DNA of 64,000 nt, taken from contig CM038043.1 of the NCBI GenBank assembly GCA_021397845.1, positions 128,012,013-128,076,012 of the forward strand, given 5' to 3'. The notes under the pieces were generated by a model, which was given only the letters and a program-made list of their open reading frames with translations, did no database searches and had not been told where the DNA came from. Both the position numbers and the translations under genes were made by a program. Each line of letters begins with the position of its first letter. Position 1 is the stretch's first letter. Shown one piece after another: positions 1-10,784 of this stretch. The stretch is from Areca catechu (Eukaryota > Streptophyta > Magnoliopsida > Arecales > Arecaceae).

Positions 1-1172
1 ATGCAAGTGTGCACCAAGTGAGTGAGATGCAATGCTAAGAGCATAAGTAGTAAATGCAAAATAGTAAAGAGCACACACATAAACACAAAAGTTTATAGTG
101 GTTCGGTGCAAGCCCAGCACCTACACCCACTCCCCAAGCTACCTGTTGGGAATTTCACTATAATCAACCTAGATTACAGCAAACTTATTTTCAACGGGCT
201 CACAAGTCAAACCCAAAGTTGGTTTTCTTACTTAGGCTCACCAATAACCTTTACTCAAGCCAACCTAGGCTTGGATTCCAATTCAAGTCTTGAAGGGCCT
301 AACACCTAGTTTCAAACTCCCTTGAAACTAGTACAAGAAATAAATTCAGAGATACAAATTTAAATCACAAGCAAACTCTCTCATAAAGTAGAATATGGAA
401 TCTTTGAGGCTCTTGATGATTGCTTAAGTTGTCTTCTCTTTGGAATCACTTCACAAACTATTTTTGGAATACTGAAATGAAGGCTTTTAAGCTTGTTCAA
501 TGGAATCTTTTCTTTTGCACTCTTTTTGGCTTTGGAAGTGAAGTTCTCAAAAAAGGTCTTGTCTCTTGTGAGTTCGTTTTTCATGAAGGAGTTTGGTGAA
601 GCTAAAATACTTCAAAAACTTCCAAAAAATGGTTTAAGACTGTTGGTGGAGCAAAACTAGCCGTTGGGAGCTTGTAGGGATCAATTATGCCTCTAAAAAA
701 ATATAGCCATTATAGCTGTCAAAACATGTGAGTTGACACTTGATTTCTGTGAGTCGACACTTGAGTCTTTATAAGTCGACACTGGATTAGCATGAGTCAA
801 CTCAATGTATGAACATTTGAAAAACCAAGGTTCTGTTCTTTTTTCTGTTCTCAAGCTATGAGTCGGTACTTGCACCATGTGAGTCAACACTTGAATTCTG
901 TGAGTCGACACTTGAATCTTCTGAGCCGACACTTGATAGAAAAATCTCAGAATGGCATAGTTCTATATCTTTAATTTTCTCAGGCCATGAGTCAACACTT
1001 CATTTCTATGAGTCGACACTTGATTTCTGTGAGTCGACACATGTGCCTTGATACTTTTATATAAGAATTTGAAGTGCCTGTATCCTAAAACTCATAACTA
1101 CAATTAAAATATTAGTATAAAACATATACTCAACATTTTGTTAGTCATCAAAATCAAGGGCTAAAGCCAACA
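1..1172 (-). repeat. Element A 3' LTR (truncated by window start)
   Basis: It ends at 1172 with GCCAACA, the complement of the LTR start TGTTGGC. Beyond it lies the complement of a polypurine tract. It aligns with the other A LTR at 44588-46122; position 1 corresponds to about 44684, with roughly 9% mismatch over the first 270 bp by eye. Between about 730 and 1040 there are about eleven near-copies of a GAGTCGACACTTG-like motif, spaced by roughly 20 bp or multiples of it. Confidence 0.92.
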
Positions 1173-1194
1173 ATCTTTCCCTTTTTGATGATGA
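1173..1194 (-). promoter_or_regulatory. Element A polypurine tract (plus-strand primer)
   Basis: On the minus strand the sequence is CATCATCAAAAAGGGAAAG followed by AT, directly abutting the LTR start TGTTGGC. The same purine block precedes the 3' LTRs of B and G, which fixes both the element orientation and the LTR boundary. Confidence 0.85.
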
Positions 1195-1620
1195 CAAAAC
1201 CTTGAATATATAAGCATTTAAAATCAATTATAGATATTGAACACTCATTCAAGTGAGCATACACTTTAAATTCAGCATATCAAAGCTTATACAACACAAT
1301 TTCATGGAGGAGAAGTGCCAAACAGGTTGAAGATTATTTTCTCTCCCCCTACGTTAGATAAGTTCTAAAATATTTTAGAATTTATAAAAAATGCTTATAT
1401 ATATATATATGCCTTACTCCCCCTTTTTGTCAACATTAAACATTAAGAAAAAAAGGAGTAAACTCTCCCTGAATTAATGCATACAAAGTTGGTTAGGGGC
1501 AAAGATCCGACAATATTTAATAAATATCAATTGGTATCAAAGCCAATGGACAAAAAGAAGAGTAATCATGAGATAAAAGCAAGCTTTCATATATTCAAGA
1601 GAATTTCAGTACAATATTGC
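1195..1620 (-). other. Element A 3' non-coding leader between env-position ORF and polypurine tract
   Basis: I see no reading frame here. The stretch is AT-rich, with a short TA run near 1397-1410. It contains a second pyrimidine-rich segment (about 1420-1450) that reads as a purine block on the minus strand. The equivalent interval in B (42324-43017) has the same character, so this is the untranslated tail of element A. Confidence 0.6.
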
Positions 1621-3369
1621 TTACATAGCATAAGCTAAAACATGACTAAAAACTAATACATAGTAAGGAAAACTAAATGCATAAACATAAACAATAAGGT
1701 AAACATCTGTGAGGCTACTCCTCATCAGATGGAAGCTCAAAGTAAATGGGAGCTCTAATCTTAGTCCTAGAAGAAAGGGGTCTAGGGGTCTTAAGAGTGC
1801 CATGGCTCCTAGTCCTAAGAGCTGATTCAAAGCAGGGTACAACCTTGGAAGATCTAGTAGAGGGTGGAGGTAGAGTCTCTACTAGTGTCAGAAAGACTGG
1901 TGTAGTGGCAAGCTGATCATCTCTAAAAGTATCAATGGTAGCATTAGGAGTCTGAATCTCCCTGCTGACAATCTCATAGTCTCCTGCTCTGTCATCACTA
2001 CTGTCGTTGTCATCACCAAGGACATCAGTGTCTCTATCAGCCTCACCACCACCGTCACCTCCATGTCCATCAATACCAAGAGTGTCATCATGTCTATCAA
2101 GGTGTCATTATCATCTGCTAGAGGAGGAGGTGGACCAGAAGGTGCAATCAGAGGTAAGAGAGATCTCAGAAGATCTCGAATCTTGGTGAAACCTACCTCC
2201 ATAGTCTGTCTGATCCCTGAGAGTTGACCATCAGTATGTGCTCTCAGTCCCTCAATCTCAAAGCGAAGTTGAGTAGTCTAGACAGCTAATCCAATGATCT
2301 CACTCCTGACCTCAGCAATCTCAGTCTTGATCTACTCTGTAAAGATAGACTTAGTAGATGTATGTGGAGCAGCAACTAGTGAAGAAATAAATGCAGGGGT
2401 GACTGGCTTAGATTCTAAAGCTACTACACGTGCTGGCCTAGGAGGTGTCAAATGCTCAGTAGGCCCAAATGGCCCTGCCTCTACAGCTCGCAGCTCATCC
2501 TCCTCATCTAGCTCTTGACCAGACTCTCTACAAACCCACCTACCTGCTATCCTCCTGCATCCCATACAATGTAGGGATCGCTTGTCGTACACATCAGTGT
2601 GCAGAATATCTTTGGAGGCCTCCTCCTCCAAAGGAACATGATAAGCTCTAAATAGACGAGTCATCCCCATCCTGTACAGAAGACACAGTTGACACTAGGT
2701 CGCAACCTCTTCCATCTGGCTCATCATCAGGGCTGGGAGGTTGACGGCCATTTTTTGTGTGAGGCAAACCATCAACATCAGCTCCCGCTCTATGATAAAA
2801 TCAAAGCGACTAGCCTTCGGCAGAAGAATCCTCATAATGAAGTAGTGAAGGAGCTGCATCTCTACTGATAACTGATTCGTGGTAACTGTAGTCACACCGC
2901 GAACATTGTCTCGCTCCAAAATACATCGAAATGCCTCCTCCCTATCTCGAACACATGTGGCAATAATCCCATAATGGGGAATATCCCAAACTCTGCTCAA
3001 TATGCCCTCAGAAATTGGAATCTCTATACCTCAGACTATAGCGCTCCATATCAATCCACTACAAGCCAAACTCCCATAGAACTCTCTAATAAGGTGTGGG
3101 TAATACTTCTCCTTCATAGTACAAAGGAGGTCAAGCTGGCTGTCTCAAGAATTTGTCTAAGATGAAAGCCCTCACGGTCGAAGAACTCTAAGTCAACTCA
3201 TCATCCAGCCATGATAATCTTCCCTGATACTCTGTCTGCTATGGGAGAATAAGGGGGTGCCACTCTCTCATGCTCAGACTACTATCCTCATTACATCAAG
3301 CCTTGGTTTCCTTTCGGTAGAACCTTGACTTAACCTTTTCTTAGAAACTACTTGCTTGCGGGGTCCCAT
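1621..3369 (-). pseudogene. Element A env-position ORF (putative plant transposon protein domain), degraded
   Basis: On the minus strand the start is an ATG at 3369 (MGPRKQ...). The reading frame is broken by many stops but can be followed to about 1690. It holds a domain also seen in B (40708-42323) and G (53611-55028), recognisable by residues such as LLPKASRFDFI (compare FLPRTRRFDWV in B) at 2695-3000. Next comes a proline-rich acidic linker, then a short coiled-coil-like stretch (LRFEIEGLRAHTDGQLSG) near 2200-2280. Plant SIRE-type elements carry an extra ORF in this position. The core resembles the family annotated as 'putative plant transposon protein'. I see no signal peptide or convincing fusion peptide, so env function is not supported. 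Confidence 0.7.
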
Positions 3370-4120
3370 GATCACCAACAGAGGGAAAGAATAAAGAGAA
3401 GAATGGGTGAACTGGAAATGCCTAAAGAAGAGAAAATGACCAAAAAGGAAAAGGAGGCCGATGAAAAGAAAAGAGTGAAGGCAAGCAAGAATCGGTCAGG
3501 GGAATGGACCAAAAAGGAAGGAGAGGGAGAAATATGGAAGGGAACGAGCAATATCTCGAACCAATCCACAAGAAAATAGAGAAGAATGGATTGAATGAAG
3601 GAAAGAAAATGAAAAAGAGAGGTTCGGCTGAATCAATAGAAATCACGAGAAAAATCGTAAGCAATCATACAAAAAGAGGGAAAAAGAGAGGAATTTACAA
3701 AAAAATGGAGGGACGCAGATGGTAGATCACTATTCCGAGGTCAATGGAGTGCTAGGGGACTATTAGGGCAGAGTAGAAATAAAAGACAAGTGGCTCGAAT
3801 GAACAGGTGATGCCCTAGAAAAACTAGATTTCCACTCATGAGTCGGCACTTCAAATTTGGTCAAGTGTTGACACTTGGCATGAGTCGACACTTGGCCAAA
3901 AATCAAGTGTCGACACTTGGTTAGGAAATCCCCAAAAAAATTAATAAAAATTCTGAAAATCTTGGGGTTTCTAGGGAAGGGTTTAAGATAAAAAAATTAG
4001 TTTAGGCACAAGAATTTGAGTATGAACAAATTTTGAAAGATTTCTACACAAAGGGATCTATGATACTTAACTCTCTCCTAATCATGCAAAATCTTTCTTC
4101 ACTTAGGGATTTAGTGAAAA
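3370..4120 (-). other. Element A spacer between RNase H and env-position ORF
   Basis: The stretch 3370-3730 is purine-rich on the plus strand, with runs of GAAAGAGAAAA type. Open frames there are low-complexity and not convincing. At 3836-3920 there are at least four copies of the GAGTCGACACTTGG-like motif that otherwise sits in the LTRs, so an LTR-type repeat cluster also occurs inside the element. The rest is AT-rich with no feature I can support. Confidence 0.5.
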
Positions 4121-5530
4121 TATTAGCGAATTGTTTATCAGTACAAACAAATTTAAGCATCATATTTGAGTTTTGCACATGATATCTTATGAAGTGAAGT
4201 CTTATTTTAATATGTTTGCTTCTTGAGTATTGAACAGGATTTTTGGTTAAATTAATTGTACTAATATTATCATATCTTATGGATGTTTAGTTAATTTGAT
4301 GCCAAAATCCTCTAGTTATTGTTTGATCCATAGGATTTGAGCACAACAACTTCCAGCTGCTATATATTCAACTTCCACCGTAGATAGAGCAACTGAATTT
4401 TGTTTCTTGCTACTCCATGAAATAAAATTAACTCTAAGAAATTGACAAGTTCTACTAATACTTTTTCTATCAAGTTTACACACAACAAAATTACCATCAG
4501 AATATGCAATTAATTCAAATGATGAATCTCTAGAGTACCAAAATCAATATCTATAGTGCTAGACAAGTATCTAAGTATGCGTTTAATAGCCAATAAATGA
4601 AACTCTTTAGGAGCAGACTGATATCTTGCACACATACAAATACTGAACATTATATCTGGCATACTTGCAGTTAAATATAGCAATGAACCAATCATACCTC
4701 TATATAACTTTTGGTCTACACTTTTACCTGATTCATCTTTATTAGGTTTACAAGAGGAGCTTATAGGCATACCTAATGATCTGGTATTCTCCATTCCAAT
4801 CTTCTTTAAGATTTCTCTCGTATACTTTGCTTGGTTAATGAAGATCCCCTCTTTTGTTTGCTTGATCTAGAGTCCGAGGAAGAAATTAAGTTCTCCCATC
4901 ATGCTCATCTCGAACTCTCCCTGCATCAGCTTTGCAAACTCTTGACAAAGACATTCATTAGTAGCACCGAATAAGATGCCATCGACATAAACTTGTACTA
5001 CTAAGAGATCAACATTCTTCTTTTTCAAAATAATGTGGTATCTACATTTCCTCTAGAAAAACTATTTTTAGGTAGAAATGAATTCAATATATCATACCAA
5101 GCTCTTGGAGCTTGTTTCAAACCATCAAAGCTTTATGAAGTTTAAAAACATGATTGAAAAATTCATGATTTTCAAAATCAGGGGGCTGATCTACATAAAC
5201 TTCTTCTTCAATAAATCCATTTAGAAAAGTACTTTTGACATGCATTTGAAATAATTTAAAATTCATTAAATATGCAAATGCTAATAATAGCCTAATTGCC
5301 TCAAGTTTAGTAACAGGAGCAAAGGTTTTATCAAAATCAATCCCTTCCTCCTGATTGTATCCTTTGACAACTAACCTAGCTTTATTTATAGTAACTAGTC
5401 CATTTTCATCAAGTTTGTTTCTGAAAATCTATTTTGTACCAATTATTGAAATATTAGTAGGCTTTCAACTAAAGTCCAAACATTATTTCTTTAAATTGAT
5501 TTAGTTTATCTTGCATAGTGTTTAACCAAT
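4120..5530 (-). pseudogene. Element A reverse transcriptase and RNase H (Ty1-copia pol C-terminal half), degraded
   Basis: This encodes RNA-dependent DNA polymerase plus RNase H, which copy the element RNA in the virus-like particle. On the minus strand the RT begins near 5530 (MQDKLNQF). A palm/thumb block with QVYVDGILFGATN is at about 4960-5000. The RT C-terminal KLYRGMIGSLLYLTAS lies at 4600-4720, and RNase H (ISWSSKKQNSVALST, AAGSCCAQ) at 4130-4520. The canonical copia motif YVDD reads YVDG (codons at 4978-4983), so a metal-binding aspartate is lost. Several stops and frameshifts break the region. G retains an intact YVDD at the same place. Confidence 0.9.
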
Positions 5531-6776
5531 TATAATCATTTTCAGCTTCTTCAATAGATTTTGGTTCTATTTGAGAAATAAAAGCTAAATAATCACATAC
5601 ATTTCTTAATGAGGAATGAGTGCTTACCCCTTTTGATGGATCACCAATTATAAGTTATTTGGGATGTCCATGATCATACCTCCATTCTTTAGGTAATGGG
5701 TTAGGTGCAAATGAATCACCAACTCCTTGTACTTGTTTTCCTTCATTATTTTGATTTTCATCTTGCTCCTTGGAAGGATCTTCATTGTTGTTCACTTTTT
5801 TAGTTCTTTGAATATCTATTTCATCATCAAGAACATCTTCTTTTCTAGAAGATTTTTGATTAGTCTCATCAAATACAACATGGATGGATTCTTCAACAAG
5901 AAGTGTTCTTCTATTGAATACCCTATATGCCTTGCTAGATGTAGAGTAACCTAAAAAGATACCCTCATCTAACTTGGTATCAAATTTGCTTAGATTATCC
6001 TTGCCATTATTAAAAATGAAACAATGGCATCCTAAAATACGAAAATACTTAATTGAAAGTTTTCTACCTTTTCAAAGCTCATAAGGTGTTTTCTTCAAAA
6101 CAGGCCAGATTAAAATACGATTTAAAATATAGCAAGCAGTGTTTTTGGCTTCCGCATAAAAATATCCAGGCAAATCATTTTTGCAAAGCATGGTGCATGT
6201 CATTTCTTCAAGAGTTCTATTTTTTCTTTATACCACCCTATTTTGTTGAGGTGTCTTAGGTGCAGAAAAATTATGATGAATATCATTTTTACTATAAAAC
6301 TTTTCAAAATCATGATTTTCAAATTCCGTACCATGATCACTTCTTAAGGAAATAATTGAAACACTGTTTTTATTTGAGACTCTTTTATAAAATTTAATGA
6401 ATACAGAAAATATTTCATCTTTATGAGCTAAAAACATTACACATGTAAAACGTGAGAAGTCATCCACAATAACTAAACCATACTTCTTACCCCCCAAACT
6501 AGTTCTTCTAGTAGGTCCAAAGAGATCCATATAAAGTTATTCTAAGGGTCTAGATATAGAGACAACTCCCTTAGGTTTGAAAGAAGATTTAGTTTATTTT
6601 TCAAGTTGGCAAGCACTACATATCTTATCCTTTTCAAAACTAAGTTTTGGCAAATCTTTTATGAGATTCTTTTTGTTAAGTTTTGAAAGCAAATGCATAC
6701 TTGCATGTCCTAGTCTACAATGCCAAAGTCAACTAGTTTCATTAATCTTGGCTTTCATTGCCACTAGGCATTGACC
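5531..6776 (-). pseudogene. Element A integrase with zinc-binding N-terminus, degraded
   Basis: Integrase inserts the cDNA into the host genome. On the minus strand, from 6776, the HHCC-type N-terminal domain (RLGHASMHL ... CSAC) is followed by the catalytic core MDLFGPTRRTSLGGKKYGL, RSDHGTEFEN and QQNRVV at 6228-6530. The first two catalytic aspartates (in MDLFGP and RSDHG) are present. At 6228-6230 a TAA stop replaces the glutamate of the conserved VVERKN motif, the third catalytic acid. The C-terminal half (GYSTSSKAYRVFNRRTLLVEE) continues to about 5880, followed by an acidic linker to RT. The sister element H has GAA at the glutamate position. Confidence 0.9.
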
Positions 6777-7175
6777 ATTTTGTACTAGAAGATCATCAAG
6801 ATCAACCATATAAATATTGACATACCTATGATCAATAAACTTGATACCATTGTCATCAAAACTAGAGACAATGTACATAGAAGATTTAAAAATAACTTTA
6901 AAATCTTTGTCATAAACTGACTAATACTGAGTAAATTATGCTTTAAACCATCAACAAAATGAACATTATCTATATAAGTAGAGGGGGTGATATGGACTTT
7001 ACCAATCCCAATGATTTTGCCCTTTCCATTATCATCGAAGGTTACATTTTCATCATTTTGATATTCAAGAGAAGAAAACTGCTCCATATCTCCAGTCATG
7101 TGCCTTGAGCAACCGTTGTCGAGGTACCATAATCTTCTTTTGTTGGTTGCAAGATACACCTATAATGATAAATTA
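6777..7175 (-). pseudogene. Element A aspartic protease, degraded
   Basis: This would be the retropepsin-type protease that cleaves Gag-Pol. On the minus strand the frame 7159-6785 reads WYLDNGCSRHMTGDMEQF, then GKIIGIGKVHITPS and KHNLLSISQ. These match the protease block of copia elements, whose active site is D-S-G in B (LDSGCSR). Here the active site is D-N-G (codons at 7112-7120), a change expected to weaken or abolish activity. It sits directly upstream of integrase, as usual in Ty1-copia. Confidence 0.82.
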
Positions 7176-7502
7176 GGTGAAGACTTTTGGTACCCAAGTC
7201 ATCTTGGGTCCTTTAGAGTTGTGGATATGGTTCCTTTTGGAACCCAAACTTTTCTAACCTGATTCAATTTCCTTTTGTTACATAAATATGATTTATGTCC
7301 TACATTGCCACAAGAATAACAGGTAATGAAAGATGAAGCAGCACAAAGAAATTCTTAAAAAAATTTTATTGTTTCTGAGGTTTAAAATCTAATCCTACTT
7401 TGTTGAAAATAGCTCTTTGATTATTTAAAAGCATATTAAGTTTTTTAGAACTATAAGTAAACTTTTAATCAAATGGTTTTAATTTTTGAAGCTCATCCTT
7501 GT
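7176..7502 (-). pseudogene. Element A gag distal part with second zinc knuckle
   Basis: This is the C-terminal part of gag, cut off from the rest by element D. On the minus strand at about 7290-7345 the frame reads CYSCGNVGHKSYLC, a CCHC knuckle (C-x2-C-x4-H-x4-C) that binds RNA. Downstream sequence leads into protease through a basic linker. The same second knuckle occurs in B (19051-19092) and H (61350-61392). The frame continues, across D, into gag at 14559-15892. Frameshifts are present. Confidence 0.8.
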
Positions 7503-9163
7503 TGATGGGGAAAAAAAGAGCAAGCAAGGATGATGCAAATATGATTATATTTTGTTTTCTTTTAGGGTTTTATCTTGATTACCGAAGACGAACAAAGGGG
7601 AAAACATACGATAAATTATAACAACGAAACCAATGCCAGCAGGTAGAATCTCTAGAGAGTAGGGATGGAGAACAGGACCCCAGGATTGAGAAACCCCGAT
7701 AGGACTAGCTCGCCAAATAATACCTTACCTGGGAGAAATAGGCATGAACCTCCATGCTTGTCACACCCGATGACGAGATCGCTCTCACTTGGCGGATGCG
7801 GCCTGGATGCCCGAGTAGTCGGTACCCGTGATGGCGCTAGCCTCCAGGTTACGTGATCGTGAAGGTGAAGTGAACCGTCTTCGATGCCCATGGTACCTGG
7901 AAAGACCTGAAAACAAATCCGCATAGAATCAATGGAGACTTGAGGAGTAGTGACGTAGAAGTAGGGTTAGGGTTAGGGAAGGTTTCGAGCCCGGTGCCTG
8001 GAGGGATCCGAAGTCGAAAGGATAGCTTGGGGCCTCGCACCCCGCGACATCCCGAAGGAATGTGGCCTCTCACCACGCGACGCCCTCAAACGAAGGAATG
8101 TGGCCGCTCACCACGCGACGCCCTCAGGCGAAGGAATGTGGCCTCTCACCACGCGACGCCCTCAGGCGAAGGAATGTGGCCTCTCACCATGCGACGTCCC
8201 GGAGGATGAAGAAAGCTCTCACTCAACCTAGCCTAAGAGACAATGATTGAAGAAGAGGATGGAACACACAAGCTTTCTTTCATTAATCATCAATAATAAA
8301 TCACAAGAGGGGTTTGGGTCCTTTAAATAGGCACTCAAGAGCACTTTGAAATTTAAACTACCCCATTACACTTGGCGCCCAAAATTTGGAGGACTTCTTT
8401 GGCCGACCAGCTTGGATTGGCATGAATCTTGGCTTGGAGTGGGGCGTTGCACCTTGACTTTCCTCTTTCGGTTGCTTGGTTTTGGTAGAAGGCATGAATG
8501 GAGGCTTGATGTCTTCACCATGCCTTTCTTGCTTAACTTCTTAATGGAAGGAGGCTTGAGTGGAGGCATGCATCAAGGGATCATGCCTTTCTTGCTTAAC
8601 TTCTTTATGGAAGGAGGCTTGAGAGGAGGCATGCATCAAGGGATTTGAAACTTCTTTCCACTTAGAGAATGGAGGATGCCTTTCTTGCTTGACTTCTTTA
8701 TGGAAGGAGTCTTGAGTGGAGGCATGCATCAAGGGATTTGAAACTTCTTTCCATGACCACCCATCCTAGATTGGAAGAGAGCTTGAAGAGGGGAGGGGAA
8801 GGGGGCATGGATCAAGTGAGTGTTCCCCCCTCTTGGGTGCCCAAAACAAACCACATGTCATCACCTCAGTGCGCCACATAAACAGATAAGGTGGGCCCTG
8901 AGCTGACTGGGCTTCCTTCCAGGTTTGGCTCCAAAAAGACATAAAATTGAGACCCAGACTTACAAAGGACTCATACTGAGACTCAGACTGAGACTCGACT
9001 CGATACAGGACTCAGTTTGACCTAATGGGTCAGACATAACTCAAAACAAAAAGGAATAGGTTTGAGGCTTTTAGCCTTATTACAGGACTCGATAAAAATA
9101 GAACCCTAATCTGAGATCCACAGAGGGTTGAGGAGCCTCTGTCGGATCCAGGTGCCCACACCA
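7503..9163 (-). repeat. Element D 3' LTR
   Basis: This is the left LTR of D, pairing with 12886-14553. It contains four copies of a 38-bp tandem repeat (starts near 8054, 8092, 8130, 8168; core GAAGGAATGTGGCCTCTCAC). It also has three copies of a ~63-bp unit (starts near 8520, 8583 and, after a gap, about 8679; core ATGCCTTTCTTGCTTAACTT). Small open frames here are produced by these repeats. GACTCAGACTGAGACTCGAC-type strings occur near 8970-9005. Confidence 0.92.
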
Positions 9164-9720
9164 GTTCTCCTGGGGTGGGAGGAACTCGACCCCGTCGAGT
9201 AACGGGCAGACTGGCTTTGGTACCTCTCCAAGATGTCGAGGTCGATGCGTTGCAAGTCTTCCCGGGTGATCCAAGAGTCATCAGATTCGGGTCGACCTTG
9301 CCATCGGACCAAGTAACGTTGGTAGCCTTTGCCCCGGGTGGTAATTGCTTGGTCATCCAGGACACGCTCGATCCGCTCTCCTCTCTCAGGCATATTTAGA
9401 GGTGGACACTCAGGTTCAGGTTCACTCTCAAAAGAAAAATCAGGCCCAAATGGCTCGCTAGGTATTTGTGCAGCTCCCTATACTCGACCAGGTCAGAGAT
9501 ATTGAAAGTCGAGCTAATTCCATAGTCCGGGGGTAACTCTAGCACATAGGCATTAGGGCCCATTCTCCTAATTACTCTAAAGGGACCCGCTCCACGAGCA
9601 TGTAGCTTCTTAATGGTTCCCGGAGGAAACCGTTCAGGCCTGAGCCTAATCATTACAAAATCTCCTATGTTAAATTCTTTATTTCGCTTTCGGGAATCAG
9701 CCAGCTTTTTATATGATTAA
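9164..9720 (-). pseudogene. Element D integrase C-terminus and chromodomain
   Basis: On the minus strand the frame from about 9720 reads KKLADSRKRNKEFNIGDFVM then IRLRPERFPPGT, the integrase C-terminal module. This is followed by HARGAGPFRVIRRMGPNAYV and FNISDLVEYRE. A second frame (9393-9106) gives ERIERVLDDQAITTRGKGYQ and RYLVRWQGRPESDDSWITRE, a chromodomain with its aromatic/tryptophan residues. Chromodomains at the integrase end define the chromovirus branch of Ty3-gypsy and tether integration to chromatin. A frameshift separates the two modules. The catalytic integrase core is absent upstream; the sequence breaks off just before YKKLADS. J carries the same module at 23987-24740. Confidence 0.92.
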
Positions 9721-10230
9721 ATTATTTTTCATAGGCATGTCCCTAGTATCCAATGCAAGTGATCATGCAGATTCTGAGACTCAAGTAGATACGAAAGCAA
9801 ACTAAACTAGGTATTCCTAGTGGCAGGAATTTATTGGAGTCCTAGGGCCGAAACCTACTAGACCATTGGTTCTCTAGGCTTGACCCTAGTCTGAAAGATA
9901 CAAGAAAATTCATAGTGGTCCCTAACAAATGCCATAAGGTGTGCCAGAAGTAGATGGCAAAAGGGGTGGGCTCTACGGAGTCATGCATTTTGGTGATTTC
10001 AACAAAAAGTAACCCCATGGCTCTAGAAATGTGAGAAGGCTCAGGGAGGGTAGAAAATAAGGAGGAGACTCAAGGACTGGTTCAAGGTTTAGGCTACTGA
10101 CCTTAATGTATGAATGAAGGTCTAAAGGTGTGCTCATCTTAACCTCATGGTCAATACTTGGAGGATCAATAGGTGCAAGTCCTCGGGTAGGCGGGATGCT
10201 CCTAGATAGTGGAGAGCTTTCGGAAGGTCT
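9721..10230 (-). pseudogene. Unrecognised conserved reading frame shared by gypsy elements D and J
   Basis: On the minus strand a frame starts near 10230 with APIDPPSIDHEVKMSTPLDL. After an apparent one-base deletion near 10050 it continues as PEPSHISRAMGLLFVEITKM, with YFWHTLWHLLG later. J has the matching frame at 24897-25250 (LALVDPPRANHEVWMSAP ... SSHVSRAMGLHFTEISRLQD ... YFWKTLWYLLG). Several differences are synonymous (GCC/GCT, GGG/GGA, GAA/GAG, TTA/CTA), which suggests past selection on a protein. It occupies the place where RT should be. I do not recognise the family. A remnant of a pol N-terminal extension is possible. Confidence 0.55.
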
Positions 10231-10784
10231 TTGGAAGAAATCAGATTGACTCCAGTCTTCTTTTCCTTAAGGCTGCTAGATCCCTTCTTGACTGGGTCTT
10301 TGGGTTGGACTGGGTTGATGGTAACCTTCTTCCCTTGGTGGAAGAAGACACAGGTATTGGATCGACCATAAAGAGTGGCATCATGGTCGAAGAGCCAGGG
10401 TCGTCCTAAAATAATGCTACCCACACCCATAGGTAAGACGTCACACCAAATCATTTCTTCATATGAACTCATCTTGATCTTGATTTGGCACCTAGATTTG
10501 ATTGGGATGGAGGTCGAATCTATCCAGGAGACATTGTAAGGATTGGGATGGGGAACTGTGGTTAGTCCTAGGGATCTGACAGTGTTCAGGGAAAGGGCAT
10601 TGACACAGCTTCCACTATCTATGATGACCTTACACACTTTATCTCCTAGCTTAATCAGGGTCTGTAGGATATTGGTCCTACGCCAGTCCTCCTGTACTAC
10701 GTTTTGGGCTAGGATGCACCTTACAACTCCTAGATGGTCTTCTGGCTCACAGAACTCTTCCTCTCCCTCATATTCTTCCAACAA
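10231..10784 (-). pseudogene. Element D gypsy-type aspartic protease
   Basis: The open frame on the minus strand (10784-10134) carries TLIKLGDKVCKVIIDSGSCV then NALSLNTVRSLGL, with the D-S-G active site of a retropepsin-like protease. The later ILGRPWLFDHDATLYGRSN matches the conserved ILGRPWL element of plant gypsy proteases. Gag and its zinc knuckle are immediately upstream. The frame is the longest intact piece of D's coding region (216 codons) and the active-site residues look intact. The tail beyond 10230 overlaps the shared unknown frame in another phase. Confidence 0.88.

Noticed and set aside
3352..3725. Lys/Glu-rich frames on the plus strand
   Set aside because: Low-complexity purine tract antisense to the spacer of A; both strands are open for compositional reasons.
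7960..7980. Telomere-like TAGGGTTAGGGTTAGGG in D's left LTR
   Set aside because: Only two to three units, and the other LTR (13345-13365) has a related but shorter string. It is LTR sequence, not an interstitial telomere.
8054..8206. Regular 38-bp direct repeats resembling a CRISPR array
   Set aside because: Repeats are contiguous with no unique spacers, occur identically in both LTRs of a gypsy element, and the genome is a plant's.
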